Under the pieces are notes generated by a model. That model was not told where the DNA came from and did no database searches. It saw nothing but the letters and a program-made list of their open reading frames with translations. 64,000 nucleotides of DNA, taken from positions 45,262-109,261 of the forward strand of contig JAQTTH010000017.1 in assembly GCA_028710895.1 (NCBI GenBank), written 5' to 3'. Position 1 is the stretch's first letter. Every line of letters starts with the position of its first letter. The translations under genes and the position numbers were made by a program. Shown here piece by piece: positions 1-9,296 of this stretch. Origin of the DNA: Paludibacter sp. (GTDB lineage: Bacteria; Bacteroidota; Bacteroidia; Bacteroidales; Paludibacteraceae).

Positions 1-663
1 AGCGAGCGAATAAGTGAGAATCCAATACGATTCTATAGCTCGGGTCGACAAAGTATGAGCGACTTATCACAATTGGCCGCGGATATTAAACAAGGAACCC
101 ATTCACTGTTCAAAGAAGATACTCAAATCGATATTTTCTCGTATTCTATTGGCGCTTTTCTGTCGCAAATTACCATGATGACAAATCCTTCGGGGCTTTT
201 CTCCAACTCAAAGCTCTTTATGTTTTGCGGTGGTGGTATTTTCAGTTCTATGTTTGGTGAGTCGCGCTCTATTATGGATAAACAGGCCTTTAAACGTTTA
301 TTCGAATATTATATGACCGATTTTGCGGTTGAAGCAAAATTAAAGTCGGTCATTGATAAGGGTTTTGAATCGTTTTACAGCATGATTTCTCCCGAACGAA
401 ACAAAGAGGAACGGGAGTCGTTTTTCAAAAGACTTGGAAATCGCATTAGCGGAATATCATTGACCCGCGATACCGTAATTCCCTATCAGGGCGTTGTGGA
501 AGCCCTGGGAACCGATACAGCTTCAACACATATTGATTTACAGGATTTTTCATATGCATATACGCACGAAAATCCATTTCCAACTGGTTTGGGCATAAAC
601 ATGGAAGAAGTTAACCGCTCGTTTAATCATGTTTTTTCCAAAGCAGTTCATTTGCTGGCCTGA
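1..663 (+). CDS. Alpha/beta-hydrolase-like protein, DUF6051-like, 5' truncated by window edge
   Basis: The frame is open from base 1, so the gene begins upstream of the window; an internal ATG at 55 would give only 202 residues. The visible part is soluble, with no signal peptide. A segment reading FSYSIGAFLSQ resembles the nucleophile elbow of alpha/beta hydrolases, although the usual G-x-S-x-G is altered. The overall look matches a Bacteroidota family I know as DUF6051, which is a recollection rather than a search. No substrate can be named. A hairpin terminator follows at 681-715. Confidence 0.5.
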   Translation, partial: SERISENPIRFYSSGRQSMSDLSQLAADIKQGTHSLFKEDTQIDIFSYSIGAFLSQITMMTNPSGLFSNSKLFMFCGGGIFSSMFGESRSIMDKQAFKRLFEYYMTDFAVEAKLKSVIDKGFESFYSMISPERNKEERESFFKRLGNRISGISLTRDTVIPYQGVVEALGTDTASTHIDLQDFSYAYTHENPFPTGLGINMEEVNRSFNHVFSKAVHLLA

Positions 664-680
664 TATAAAATTCCATCAAA

Positions 681-715
681 AAGGGTGTCGATAATTATTT
701 GCCGACACTCTTTTT
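681..715 (+). terminator. Rho-independent terminator after the first gene
   Basis: GGGTGTCG pairs with CGACACTC around an 11-12 base loop and is followed by a T run. It lies 18 bases after the stop codon. Confidence 0.7.
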
Positions 716-859
716 ATGTGAGGTTGTCGGTGAAAATGTAGAATATAATGGATTTTAAGAATAATTATCACATTTCTGCATTGTTATTCTAAAATATCTG
801 TGTTAATTTGCATGTTTTAATAACAATCCATTTACTCTACAAATTCAAAATCGATTCAA

Positions 860-3343
860 ATGAGAAAAATCAGTTTATTTCTAACAGTTCTGTTGTGCTT
901 GAACTTTAGCACTGAAGCACAAGCAGGATTTTTATTCTTTAAGAAAAAGAAACCTGTAAAAAAAGAAGCAACGGTGGATAAACCCTCTGATGCTAAAGCG
1001 CCAAAGCCTTATGCGCAGGTTATTACAAAGAAAGCCAAAACTTCTGTTGGATTTTTTTCTGTGCATAAATTGGATAATAAGTATTATTTCGAAATTCCCG
1101 ATTCATTGTTAGGTCGCGATTTGTTAGTTGTAAACCGTATAGCAAAATCGGCTGCTCAAAGTCGCAAAGGTTTTTTGGGCTATGCCGGCGACCAGATTGG
1201 TGAAAATGTAATCCGTTTTGAGAAAGCTCCATCCGATAAAATATTCATTAAGTCGATTTCCTATTCCGAACGTTCGCAGGATTCTCTGGGTATGTATTTT
1301 TCGGTACAGAACTCGAATTTGCAACCTATCATGGCTTCGTTTGACGTAAAAGCCTATAAAAAAGATTCGGTTTCGAAAAAGCAAAATTCGGTGATTGAAG
1401 TTACTGATTTTGTAAACAGCGATAATACCGTGTTGTTTTTTGATGATTGGGTAAAAAAGGCCTTATCGCTGGGCAATCTGTTTACAGACCGGAGTTATAT
1501 TGATACAATCAAGGCTTATCCACTCAATCTGGAAATAAGGGCTTTGAAAACCTATTCTCCCAAGCCACAATCACCAAATGATGTAAGCAGCGAACCGCTT
1601 ACTTATGAATTGAATAGTTCGATCGTTCTGTTGCCTAAAGTTCCAATGAAAGGGCGTTATTACGACCCGCGTGTTGGCTATTTTACAACAAGTTATACCG
1701 ATTTTGATAAGAATCCGCAAGGAGTTGAACGTGTATCGTTAATTACGCGTTGGAAACTTGAACCAAAAGACGAAGATGTTGAAAAATATAAACGTGGTGA
1801 GCTTGTTGAACCTAAAAAGCCGATTGTGTTTTATATTGATCCGGCAACTCCTAAAAAATGGGTTCCTTATCTGATTATGGGTGTGAACGATTGGCAGAAA
1901 GCATTTGAGAAAGCAGGCTTTAAAAATGCCATTTATGCGCTCGAAGCACCTAAAGATTCTACCTGGAGTATTGATGATGCCCGACATTCGGCCATTGTTT
2001 ATAAACCATCCGACATTGCCAATGCCAGCGGACCTCATGTTCACGATCCACGCAGTGGTGAAATTATCGAAACGCATATCAATTGGTATCACAATGTAAT
2101 GGAATTGCTACATAACTGGTACTTTATTCAAACGGCAGCTGTAGATACTGCAGCTCGAAGAGTTCACTATAGTGACGAGTTGATGGGACAACTTATTCGT
2201 TTTGTTTCGTCGCATGAAGTTGGTCACACACTTGGTTTGCGCCATAACTTTGGTTCCTCATGCACTATTGCTGTTGAAAAACTTCGCGACAAAGCCTGGG
2301 TGGAAGCCAATGGTCACACACCTTCTATTATGGATTATGCACGTTTTAATTATGTGGCGCAACCTGAAGACAACATTAAAAGTGCGGGATTATTTCCCCG
2401 AATCGGAGTGTATGATGATTGGGCAATTGAATGGGGGTATAAATGGATGCCTCAATATAAAACACCTCAGGAGGAAGTATCAATGTCTAACAAATGGATA
2501 ATGGAAAAACTGGCTTCCGACAAACGCTTGACTTTTGGCACTGAAAGCGATGGAAATGATCCGCGTAACCAGAGCGAAGATTTGGGAGATAACGCGATGA
2601 AAGCTAACGCGTATGGCATAAAAAATCTTCAACGTATATTGCCAAATTTACTGGATTGGACCAAAGAGGCGGATAAAGATTATACGAATACACGGGAAAT
2701 GTATTCAGAAGTTGTGACACAATTTACCCGTTATGCTATTCATGTGTCCAGAAATATTGCTGGAATTTATACAACCCCAAAAACAGTTGAGCAAAGCGGA
2801 GTTGTTTACGAGTATGTTCCGGCAGCAACTCAGAAAGAAGCGATGGCATTTTTGACTCAATACCTGTTTACAACACCAACATGGTTAATCAACAAAGATC
2901 TTATCCAAAAGGTGGGAGTTGATCCGGTGAGTATGATTGGTTTTCCTCAAAAGGGTGTTTTGGGACGATTAATAAGTAAATATACCTTTGATAAGATGCT
3001 TCAAAATGAGGCTTATAATGGAGCTCAGGCCTACACACCGTTTCAAATGCTGGACGATTTGAAAAAAAGTATCTGGTCGGAATTGGCGGCCAGTAAGCCA
3101 ATTGATATTTACAGACGCAACCTTCAAAAGGCTTATGTGGATGCACTTGCCGGTATGGTTAGTTCAACGACTTCTACCGGAGTAGTGCGAAATACATCGG
3201 ATGCCAGTGGTATTGCCCGTATTCATTTACTTTCGCTGAAAGCGGATATCGCTAAAGCACTTGCTACTTCTACAGGTGCGACAAAAGCACATTTATTGGA
3301 TTTGGCTGCTCAAATTAGTGAAGTGCTTGATAACAAAAAATAG
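860..3343 (+). CDS. Secreted zinc-dependent metalloprotease (DUF5117/DUF5118/DUF4953 type)
   Basis: An 827-residue exported protein with an N-terminal signal peptide (MRKISLFLTVLLCLNF). The metzincin zinc motif HEVGHTLGLRH starts near residue 452, giving three His ligands and the catalytic Glu. A long domain precedes it, as in the Bacteroidota family built from DUF5118, DUF5117 and DUF4953. It probably works in the periplasm or at the outer membrane; the substrate is unknown. The length fits the family (about 800-900 residues). It is convergent with hisS and shares the hairpin at 3361-3396. Confidence 0.85.
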   Translation: MRKISLFLTVLLCLNFSTEAQAGFLFFKKKKPVKKEATVDKPSDAKAPKPYAQVITKKAKTSVGFFSVHKLDNKYYFEIPDSLLGRDLLVVNRIAKSAAQSRKGFLGYAGDQIGENVIRFEKAPSDKIFIKSISYSERSQDSLGMYFSVQNSNLQPIMASFDVKAYKKDSVSKKQNSVIEVTDFVNSDNTVLFFDDWVKKALSLGNLFTDRSYIDTIKAYPLNLEIRALKTYSPKPQSPNDVSSEPLTYELNSSIVLLPKVPMKGRYYDPRVGYFTTSYTDFDKNPQGVERVSLITRWKLEPKDEDVEKYKRGELVEPKKPIVFYIDPATPKKWVPYLIMGVNDWQKAFEKAGFKNAIYALEAPKDSTWSIDDARHSAIVYKPSDIANASGPHVHDPRSGEIIETHINWYHNVMELLHNWYFIQTAAVDTAARRVHYSDELMGQLIRFVSSHEVGHTLGLRHNFGSSCTIAVEKLRDKAWVEANGHTPSIMDYARFNYVAQPEDNIKSAGLFPRIGVYDDWAIEWGYKWMPQYKTPQEEVSMSNKWIMEKLASDKRLTFGTESDGNDPRNQSEDLGDNAMKANAYGIKNLQRILPNLLDWTKEADKDYTNTREMYSEVVTQFTRYAIHVSRNIAGIYTTPKTVEQSGVVYEYVPAATQKEAMAFLTQYLFTTPTWLINKDLIQKVGVDPVSMIGFPQKGVLGRLISKYTFDKMLQNEAYNGAQAYTPFQMLDDLKKSIWSELAASKPIDIYRRNLQKAYVDALAGMVSSTTSTGVVRNTSDASGIARIHLLSLKADIAKALATSTGATKAHLLDLAAQISEVLDNKK

Positions 3344-3360
3344 TGACTTTGTATAAAATA

Positions 3361-3396
3361 AGAAAGGCCGGAAGTTAGGTTACTTCCGGCCTTTCT
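3361..3396. terminator. Bidirectional terminator between protease gene and hisS
   Basis: A perfect 15-bp stem (AGAAAGGCCGGAAGT with its complement) closes a 6-base loop between two convergent genes. The A/T-rich arm ends provide short U runs in both directions. Confidence 0.85.
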
Positions 3397-3412
3397 GTTT
3401 AAAATTTATGCT

Positions 3413-4771
3413 TTATTTGAGTTTCTCAATCAGTTCTTTCACAGTAACTAATCCTTGTTCTCCGCTCTTCATATTCTTTAGCATTACTTTGCCGTCGTTC
3501 ATTTCCGTTTCACCTACTATAGCTACAAATGGAATGCGTTTATTGTCGGCGTAGGTCATTTGTTTTTTCATCTTAGCAGGTTCGGGATATATTTCAGCAT
3601 TTACGCCGTTTGAACGCAGAGCGCTCAACCAGGGCAAACAATACATCAGTTCTTTCTCGCCAAAGCTGACGAACAGAATCCGGGTATTTTCCAATGATGT
3701 TTCAGGGTAAAGTTCCAATTGATTCAATACATCGTAAATGCGGTCGGCACCAAACGAGATTCCCACGCCCGAAACGCCTTCCATGCCAAACACGCCTGTC
3801 AGGTTGTCGTAGCGTCCACCGCCGGTAATACTGCCCATTTCCACGTCCAGTGCTTTTACTTCGAAAATAGCTCCGGTGTAGTAGTTTAGTCCGCGCGCTA
3901 AAGTCAAATCGAGGTCAATTTTCGTTTCCACTTTCATGGCGTCACAAAGTCCGAAAATAGTTTCGAGTTCCGAAACACCTTTTAGGCCAATCTCAGAACT
4001 TGCCAAAACCGTTTTGAGTTCAATGAGTTTCTCTGCATTCGTTCCGCTCAGTTTCAAAATTGGTTGTAGTTTCGCAATGGCTTCCTCCGAAATACTTTTC
4101 GAAGCAATTTCTTCGTTTACTTTCTCCAATCCGATCTTGTCCATTTTATCAATGGCAACGGTAATATCCGTAATTTTCTCGGCTTCGCCAATGATTTCGG
4201 CAATGCCGGACAGAATTTTTCGGTTGTTGATTTTGATAACAACATTGATTTTCAACCGGCGATATACTTCGTCAACTATCTGAATCAGTTCCAGTTCGTT
4301 CAAGAGTGAATCGCTCCCGACAACATCTACATCGCATTGGTAAAACTCCCGATAACGACCTTTTTGAGGTCGGTCGGCACGCCAAACGGGTTGAATTTGG
4401 TAGCGTTTGAATGGAAACGAAATCTTGTCGCGGTTTTGCACTACGAAACGAGCAAAAGGCACAGTAAGGTCGTAACGCAAACCTTTTTCGGAAATTTTAT
4501 TGGTCAGCTTAACACTGTTTCGTCCAAGTAATTCTTCATCGTTCAGGCCATTCATGTAATCGCCTGAATTCAGGATTTTAAACAGCAATTTATCACCTTC
4601 ATCGCCGTATTTTCCCATCAAAGTCGACAGGTTTTCCATAGCAGGTGTTTCAATCTGTTGGAAACCATACAGACGGAAAACATCTTTGATGGTGTTGAAT
4701 ATGTAATTGCGATTAGCCATTTCCTGAGGCGTAAAATCGCGGGTTCCTTTGGGGATAGACGGTTTTTGCAT
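3413..4771 (-). CDS. hisS: Histidine--tRNA ligase
   Basis: A cytosolic class II aminoacyl-tRNA synthetase that charges tRNA-His. The 452-residue protein opens with KGTRDFTP and has motif 2 within [17 protein letters not shown], the histidine-binding [10 protein letters not shown], and motif 3 with [11 protein letters not shown]. The C-terminal anticodon-binding domain ends in [12 protein letters not shown]. Length is normal for Bacteroidota. It reads alone, separated from upstream rpsO by a clear terminator. Confidence 0.97.
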   Translation of the reverse strand: MQKPSIPKGTRDFTPQEMANRNYIFNTIKDVFRLYGFQQIETPAMENLSTLMGKYGDEGDKLLFKILNSGDYMNGLNDEELLGRNSVKLTNKISEKGLRYDLTVPFARFVVQNRDKISFPFKRYQIQPVWRADRPQKGRYREFYQCDVDVVGSDSLLNELELIQIVDEVYRRLKINVVIKINNRKILSGIAEIIGEAEKITDITVAIDKMDKIGLEKVNEEIASKSISEEAIAKLQPILKLSGTNAEKLIELKTVLASSEIGLKGVSELETIFGLCDAMKVETKIDLDLTLARGLNYYTGAIFEVKALDVEMGSITGGGRYDNLTGVFGMEGVSGVGISFGADRIYDVLNQLELYPETSLENTRILFVSFGEKELMYCLPWLSALRSNGVNAEIYPEPAKMKKQMTYADNKRIPFVAIVGETEMNDGKVMLKNMKSGEQGLVTVKELIEKLK

Positions 4772-4856
4772 AATCTGAATAATTCCGACCTTGAGCGGTT
4801 GTGAGATTTTTTTATTAATTAGCCAAACAATATTGCTGCAGATGTTTGGAACAAAA

Positions 4857-4897
4857 GAAAAGGCATTTCAAAATAGCTTTTGAAACGCCTTTTTTAA
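4857..4897 (-). terminator. Terminator downstream of rpsO
   Basis: On the minus strand AAAAGGCGTTTCAAAA pairs with TTTTGAAATGCCTTTT and runs into T residues. It begins about 20 bases after the rpsO stop. Confidence 0.85.
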
Positions 4898-4914
4898 AGT
4901 CTTGAAAGCCAGAA

Positions 4915-5184
4915 TTACTTTCTGATACCCAATTCTTTGATAATTGCACGGTAACGTGAAATATCGTTATCTTTCAAATAATTTAAAAGACGACGACGTT
5001 TTCCTACCAAAATTACAAGGGCGCGTTCTGTACTATAATCTTTTTTGTTTGACTTCAAGTGTTCAGTCAAATGGTTGATACGGTATGAAAACAATGCAAT
5101 TTGGCCTTCAGATGAGCCAGTGTCAGTGTTAGACTTTCCGTGTTTACCGAAGATTTCTTTCTTAATTTCAGAAGTTAAATACAT
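4915..5184 (-). CDS. rpsO: 30S ribosomal protein S15
   Basis: An 89-residue primary 16S rRNA-binding protein of the small subunit platform. It shows the family signature DTGSSEGQIALFSYRINHL and the basic GKRRRLLNYLK segment before the C-terminal ELGIRK. Length is exactly typical. It is monocistronic: a TATCTTTG promoter lies at 5268-5275, about 85 bases upstream, and a terminator follows. The long leader could hold S15 autoregulation, but I see no recognisable known site. Confidence 0.97.
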   Translation of the reverse strand: MYLTSEIKKEIFGKHGKSNTDTGSSEGQIALFSYRINHLTEHLKSNKKDYSTERALVILVGKRRRLLNYLKDNDISRYRAIIKELGIRK

Positions 5185-5267
5185 AATAATATATTAATAA
5201 CAAACGTTTTAAAATACAAACTTAGCCTTGCACACATCACAAAACTACACGTTTGATTTTGAGTGTG

Positions 5268-5275
5268 CAAAGATA
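5268..5275 (-). promoter_or_regulatory. Bacteroidota -7 promoter element for rpsO
   Basis: TATCTTTG on the minus strand matches the Bacteroidota TAnnTTTG consensus. It would give a leader of about 75-80 bases. Confidence 0.65.
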
Positions 5276-5308
5276 CACCTTTTATTTAAATCTGCAAGCG
5301 TATCAGGT

Positions 5309-5947
5309 TCATTTTCTTGAAAAAGCATCTCGTAATGAGCCATCTGCCCAACTCAAAGGATATTTCTCGAAGTAATATTTACAAAGAATAGTTACAGAAA
5401 CACCGATAAATGAACCAACAAGCACATCCAATGCAAAGTGTTGGGAAAGATAAATGCGGGAATATCCAACCAGTGCAGCTAATATAAAATAGAGGAAATG
5501 AACTGTAGGTTTTTTTGTGTAAAAAGCTAATGCCATAAATAGAGCAAAGGCTGTAATTGTATGTCCGGATGGGAAACTGTGAACTTTATTCAGATGTTCA
5601 CCGATAATTTGATGAAGTTGAACGTCCGGAAAATGTTGCTTGAAATATAAAACAGGGCGTGGTTCGTTCCATGTTTGTTTTATGATAATCGATATTAAAC
5701 CTGTTGTAAGTTGTGCTATAAGCACGAAAAGAGCCATTCGGTAGCGATAAAACAACAATCCGGCAATAATGAGATAGGGAATCCAATCGCCAACGTAGGT
5801 GTAATAATGAAAGAAAATATCAGCTCCGGGTGAGTTAAACGATGTAATCCATAGGTGCAAATCAGGCTTTGAGTTGCACAAAAGGAGTACTGTAACCATC
5901 AGTACAAACAGCAGATAGGGAATATAAAAAGCCCAGTATTTTTTCAT
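5309..5947 (-). CDS. Membrane phosphatase, PAP2 family
   Basis: A 212-residue integral membrane phosphatase with about five or six hydrophobic helices. All three PAP2 motifs are intact: K90-x6-R97-P98, PSGH at 126-129, and S163-R164 followed by H170 and D174. The family dephosphorylates lipid phosphates such as undecaprenyl pyrophosphate, phosphatidylglycerophosphate or phosphatidate; the substrate here cannot be assigned. It starts 9 bases after mnmD and is probably co-transcribed with it. Confidence 0.9.
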   Translation of the reverse strand: MKKYWAFYIPYLLFVLMVTVLLLCNSKPDLHLWITSFNSPGADIFFHYYTYVGDWIPYLIIAGLLFYRYRMALFVLIAQLTTGLISIIIKQTWNEPRPVLYFKQHFPDVQLHQIIGEHLNKVHSFPSGHTITAFALFMALAFYTKKPTVHFLYFILAALVGYSRIYLSQHFALDVLVGSFIGVSVTILCKYYFEKYPLSWADGSLRDAFSRK

Positions 5948-5956
5948 CGTTTGTTT

Positions 5957-6616
5957 TTATTGAAAAGTTCCTCTCAGAATTTCCCTTTTACCGGGAGGGC
6001 CGGGCAAGCGTTCCACCTGGAAGCCTGCAGCCTGCATGGCTCTCCGAACAATGCCTTTGGCACAATAGGTTGTCAGAATAGCACCGGGATTGCATTGTTT
6101 GGCTATTTTCTCGAATTGTTCCTGAGACCACATTTCAGGTTGTTTTTCGGGAGAAAATGCATCGAAGTAAATCACGTCATATTTGTTATTCAATTCGAAT
6201 GTTGTAAAATCAGTTTCAACTTTTTCCAACGAGAAATACGGACTTATTTGTACGATAGTATTCCATGGCGATGTTTGAAGTTGTTCGAAGTAATTTCTAA
6301 ACTCCGTTGAATATCCATCGGCATAATTCAATTGCAGCGCTTTTTCAATTTCAACAGGGAAAAGCTCCAAACTTGTATAATGGATTTGCGTATGTGCTTT
6401 CTCCGCTTCAATCAAGGTTAGAAATGCATTTAATCCTGTTCCAAAGCCAATTTCCAAAACCTTTAGCTCTGATTTTGCACATTGCTTTAAACCCGCTTCA
6501 ATAAAAATATGCCGCGATTCCTGAATGGCTCCGTGCGACGAATGATAACACTCATCTATTTCGGGCACAAATAATGTGTGCGAGCCGTCGGAAGTAATCA
6601 ACAATTCAGAATTCAT
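5957..6616 (-). CDS. mnmD: tRNA 5-methylaminomethyl-2-thiouridine methyltransferase MnmD
   Basis: A 219-residue SAM-dependent methyltransferase that finishes the mnm5s2U34 wobble modification of tRNA. The SAM motif reads EIGFGTGLNAFLT (about residues 56-68), and the family-specific DAFSPEKQPEMWS and TYCAKGIVRRAM follow. It is the methyltransferase-only form without the fused MnmC oxidase domain, as usual in Bacteroidota. A promoter at 6637-6644 fits the start codon at 6616. PAP2 follows at once. Confidence 0.9.
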   Translation of the reverse strand: MNSELLITSDGSHTLFVPEIDECYHSSHGAIQESRHIFIEAGLKQCAKSELKVLEIGFGTGLNAFLTLIEAEKAHTQIHYTSLELFPVEIEKALQLNYADGYSTEFRNYFEQLQTSPWNTIVQISPYFSLEKVETDFTTFELNNKYDVIYFDAFSPEKQPEMWSQEQFEKIAKQCNPGAILTTYCAKGIVRRAMQAAGFQVERLPGPPGKREILRGTFQ

Positions 6617-6636
6617 AATGCATAATTATTGTCGAA

Positions 6637-6644
6637 CAAAAGTA
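6637..6644 (-). promoter_or_regulatory. -7 promoter element for mnmD-PAP2
   Basis: TACTTTTG on the minus strand lies about 20 bases upstream of the mnmD start and matches TAnnTTTG. Confidence 0.6.
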
Positions 6645-6660
6645 CGGAAAAGCATGAAAC

Positions 6661-6698
6661 AAAGCAACCATTATTCTCACAAGAATAATGGTTGCTTT
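6661..6698 (-). terminator. Terminator hairpin after rubrerythrin gene
   Basis: AAAGCAACCATTATTCT pairs with its complement across a short loop, forming a stem of about 17 bp just downstream of the rubrerythrin stop. The following U run is short. Confidence 0.7.
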
Positions 6699-6719
6699 AA
6701 TTCTGAATTATGCATTGAT

Positions 6720-7295
6720 TTAGTAGTTCTGTTTTTCAACTTCGAAATACGCTTGTGGGTGTGCACAGGTTGGGCAAGCTTTGGGCGCTTCTTTGCCAAC
6801 GTGAACGTGACCACATTCGCGACATTGCCAGGTTGTTTCTTCTTCGCGTGAGAAAACCGTTCCAGCTTCAACACGCGCTTGTAATTTACGATAACGTTTT
6901 TCATGCTGAGCTTCTACGGCAGCAATTTTACGCCATGCAGCAGCAATGTTCGCAAAACCTTCAGCTTCTGCTACATCAGCAAAATGAGGATATAAATCTG
7001 TCCATTCTTCGTTTTCACCATCAGCAGCCTCTTTTAAATTTTCGGCTGTAGTTCCAATTACACCAGCCGGATACGAGGCGGTAATTTCAACCATTCCACC
7101 TTCCAGGTAACTGAAAAATTTCTTAGCATGTTGTTTTTCCTGCTCAGCTGTTTCCAGAAAAATAGCTGCAATTTGTTCAAAACCTTCTGCCTTAGCAGTT
7201 TTAGCAAAAAATGTGTAGCGATTACGTGCCTGGCTTTCACCTGCGAAAGATTTCAGCAAATTCTTTTCTGTTTCTGTTCCTTTAATACTTTTCAT
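6720..7295 (-). CDS. rbr: Rubrerythrin
   Basis: A 191-residue cytosolic non-haem iron peroxidase that reduces hydrogen peroxide, typical of anaerobes and microaerophiles. The ferritin-like diiron domain carries the E...ExxH pattern ([44 protein letters not shown]). The C-terminal rubredoxin domain has two CxxC knuckles, CRECG and CPTCA. It suggests an oxygen-sensitive lifestyle. It is divergent from the ABC-F gene with separate promoters. Confidence 0.96.
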   Translation of the reverse strand: MKSIKGTETEKNLLKSFAGESQARNRYTFFAKTAKAEGFEQIAAIFLETAEQEKQHAKKFFSYLEGGMVEITASYPAGVIGTTAENLKEAADGENEEWTDLYPHFADVAEAEGFANIAAAWRKIAAVEAQHEKRYRKLQARVEAGTVFSREEETTWQCRECGHVHVGKEAPKACPTCAHPQAYFEVEKQNY

Positions 7296-7345
7296 ACTTG
7301 TATTTTTTATGATGAATGTTTATTTCATTAAATACTTTAGACGAG

Positions 7346-7353
7346 CAAAGATA
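7346..7353 (-). promoter_or_regulatory. -7 promoter element for rubrerythrin
   Basis: TATCTTTG on the minus strand, about 50 bases upstream of the rubrerythrin start. Confidence 0.6.
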
Positions 7354-7377
7354 GAAAATCCTTTCGATAAAAAGCCG

Positions 7378-7385
7378 TATCTTTG
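7378..7385 (+). promoter_or_regulatory. -7 promoter element that fixes the ABC-F start
   Basis: TATCTTTG on the plus strand overlaps the first in-frame ATG at 7383, so that codon cannot lie in the transcript. Translation most likely starts at 7404. Confidence 0.65.
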
Positions 7386-7403
7386 TGCAAAATTTTTAAG
7401 TAT

Positions 7404-9296
7404 ATGGCCAGTTACCTACAAGTAGAAAATCTTACCAAATCGTTTGGAGATAATCTGCTTTTCGAAAATATATCTTTCGGCATTGCCGACAACCAACGCG
7501 TGGCACTCATTGCCAAAAACGGAACCGGAAAAACCACTTTGCTCAACATCATTGCCGGAAATGAAGATTATCAGGGAGGAACGATCTCGTTTCGTCGCGA
7601 TTTGCGGGTTGGTTATCTCGATCAAAATCCCGATTTTCCCAAGGAACTGTCTGTGATTGATGCCTGTTTACGCTCTGATAACGAAGCCGTGCGAACCATT
7701 GCAGCCTATGAGCATTGCATGATGTCGGAAAATCACGTCGGGTTGGATCAAATTCTGGCTGAAATGGATCTTCATAAGGCCTGGGACTACGAAACGCGCA
7801 TCAAACAAATTTTGGGAAAGCTGAAAATTACCAACTTTGAGCAATTAATTGGAGAACTCTCAGGTGGGCAACTCAAGCGTGTGGCTTTGGCCAACGTACT
7901 GATTTCTGAGCCGGACTTGTTGATACTCGATGAACCTACCAACCACCTCGACCTTGAAATGGTGGAATGGCTCGAAGATTTTCTGAAACGTTCGAGCATG
8001 GCTTTGCTTATGGTTACTCACGACCGTTATTTCCTCGACCGTGTTTGTACCCATATCATGGAAATTGACCATCAAGGTTTGTTTCAATACAGCGGTAACT
8101 ATTCTTATTATCTGGAAAAACGTCAGGAGCGAATAGAGAACTGGAACTCGGAAAGTGAACGAACAGTCAATTTGTATAAAAAAGAACTGGAATGGATGCG
8201 CCGCCAGCCACAAGCTCGCGCTCACAAGGCTAAATCGCGTCAGGAGAGTTTTTACGAAATTGAAGAACGGGCCAAACAACGTCGTAACAATGCCTCGGTG
8301 CAACTGGACGTAAAAGCAAGCTATCTTGGTTCTAAGATTTTTGAGGCTAAATATGTTTCGAAAGCCTATGGTGATTTGAAAATTCTTGACAATTTCTATT
8401 ACAATTTTGCCCGTTTCGAGAAGATGGGTATTGTGGGTAAGAACGGAACGGGCAAATCAACCTTCCTGAAAATGCTGTTGGGCGAGGTAAAGCCTGACAG
8501 TGGTTCGTTTGATATTGGCGAAACAGTAGTGTTTGGTTATTACAGTCAGGATGGGTTGGCATTCGATGAGCAAATGAAGGTGCTCGATGTGGTTCAGGAT
8601 ATTGCTGAAGAAGTGAATCTGGGCAACGGTAAGAAAATGTCCGCTTCGCAATTTCTGCAACATTTCCTGTTTACCCCCGAAACACAGCACAACTACGTGT
8701 ACAAACTGAGTGGGGGTGAGCGTCGACGCTTGCACCTTTGCACTGTGCTAATGCGAAATCCAAACTTTTTAGTACTCGATGAGCCAACCAACGATTTGGA
8801 TATTGTAACGCTGAACGTGTTGGAAGAATACCTGCAATCGTTTAAAGGCTGTGTGATAGTGGTGAGTCACGACCGTTATTTTATGGATAAAGTGGTTGAT
8901 CACCTGATGGTGTTTAAAGGAGATGCCGAGTTGAAAGATTTTCCGGGTAATTATACCGACTTCCGTGAGTGGAACGAACTGCAGGAAGAAATGGAACGGG
9001 ATGAGAAGAAAAAGCAAGATTTGAAAACCAAGAGCCAGGAACCAAGAGCCAAGAGTCAGGATACAAAGCCTTCTGTTGCCGAAAAACGCAAATTGAGCTT
9101 TAAGGAAAAGCAGGAATTTGAAGCTTTGGAAAAAGACATTCCTGAATTGGAAACCGAAAAAGCCGATATTGAAAATCAACTGGCTTCGGGTACGCTTACA
9201 AGCGACGATATTATAAAAGCTTCGCAACGCCACGCCGAACTCAACGACCTGATTGACGAAAAAACAATGCGTTGGCTGGAGTTGAGCGAGATTTAA
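7404..9296 (+). CDS. ABC-F family ATPase (Uup/EttA-like)
   Basis: A 630-residue soluble protein with two ABC domains and no membrane segment, the ABC-F layout of ribosome-associated translation factors. Walker A motifs are KNGTGKTT (domain 1) and KNGTGKST (domain 2). Signature motifs are LSGGQLKRVALA and LSGGERRRLHLC, each with a Walker B ending LDEPTN. A charged C-terminal coiled coil (KRKLSFKEKQEFEALEKDI) resembles Uup. Start 7404 is preferred because a promoter covers the earlier ATG. The linker near residue 545 contains a short duplicated KSQ-type sequence. Confidence 0.93.
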   Translation: MASYLQVENLTKSFGDNLLFENISFGIADNQRVALIAKNGTGKTTLLNIIAGNEDYQGGTISFRRDLRVGYLDQNPDFPKELSVIDACLRSDNEAVRTIAAYEHCMMSENHVGLDQILAEMDLHKAWDYETRIKQILGKLKITNFEQLIGELSGGQLKRVALANVLISEPDLLILDEPTNHLDLEMVEWLEDFLKRSSMALLMVTHDRYFLDRVCTHIMEIDHQGLFQYSGNYSYYLEKRQERIENWNSESERTVNLYKKELEWMRRQPQARAHKAKSRQESFYEIEERAKQRRNNASVQLDVKASYLGSKIFEAKYVSKAYGDLKILDNFYYNFARFEKMGIVGKNGTGKSTFLKMLLGEVKPDSGSFDIGETVVFGYYSQDGLAFDEQMKVLDVVQDIAEEVNLGNGKKMSASQFLQHFLFTPETQHNYVYKLSGGERRRLHLCTVLMRNPNFLVLDEPTNDLDIVTLNVLEEYLQSFKGCVIVVSHDRYFMDKVVDHLMVFKGDAELKDFPGNYTDFREWNELQEEMERDEKKKQDLKTKSQEPRAKSQDTKPSVAEKRKLSFKEKQEFEALEKDIPELETEKADIENQLASGTLTSDDIIKASQRHAELNDLIDEKTMRWLELSEI

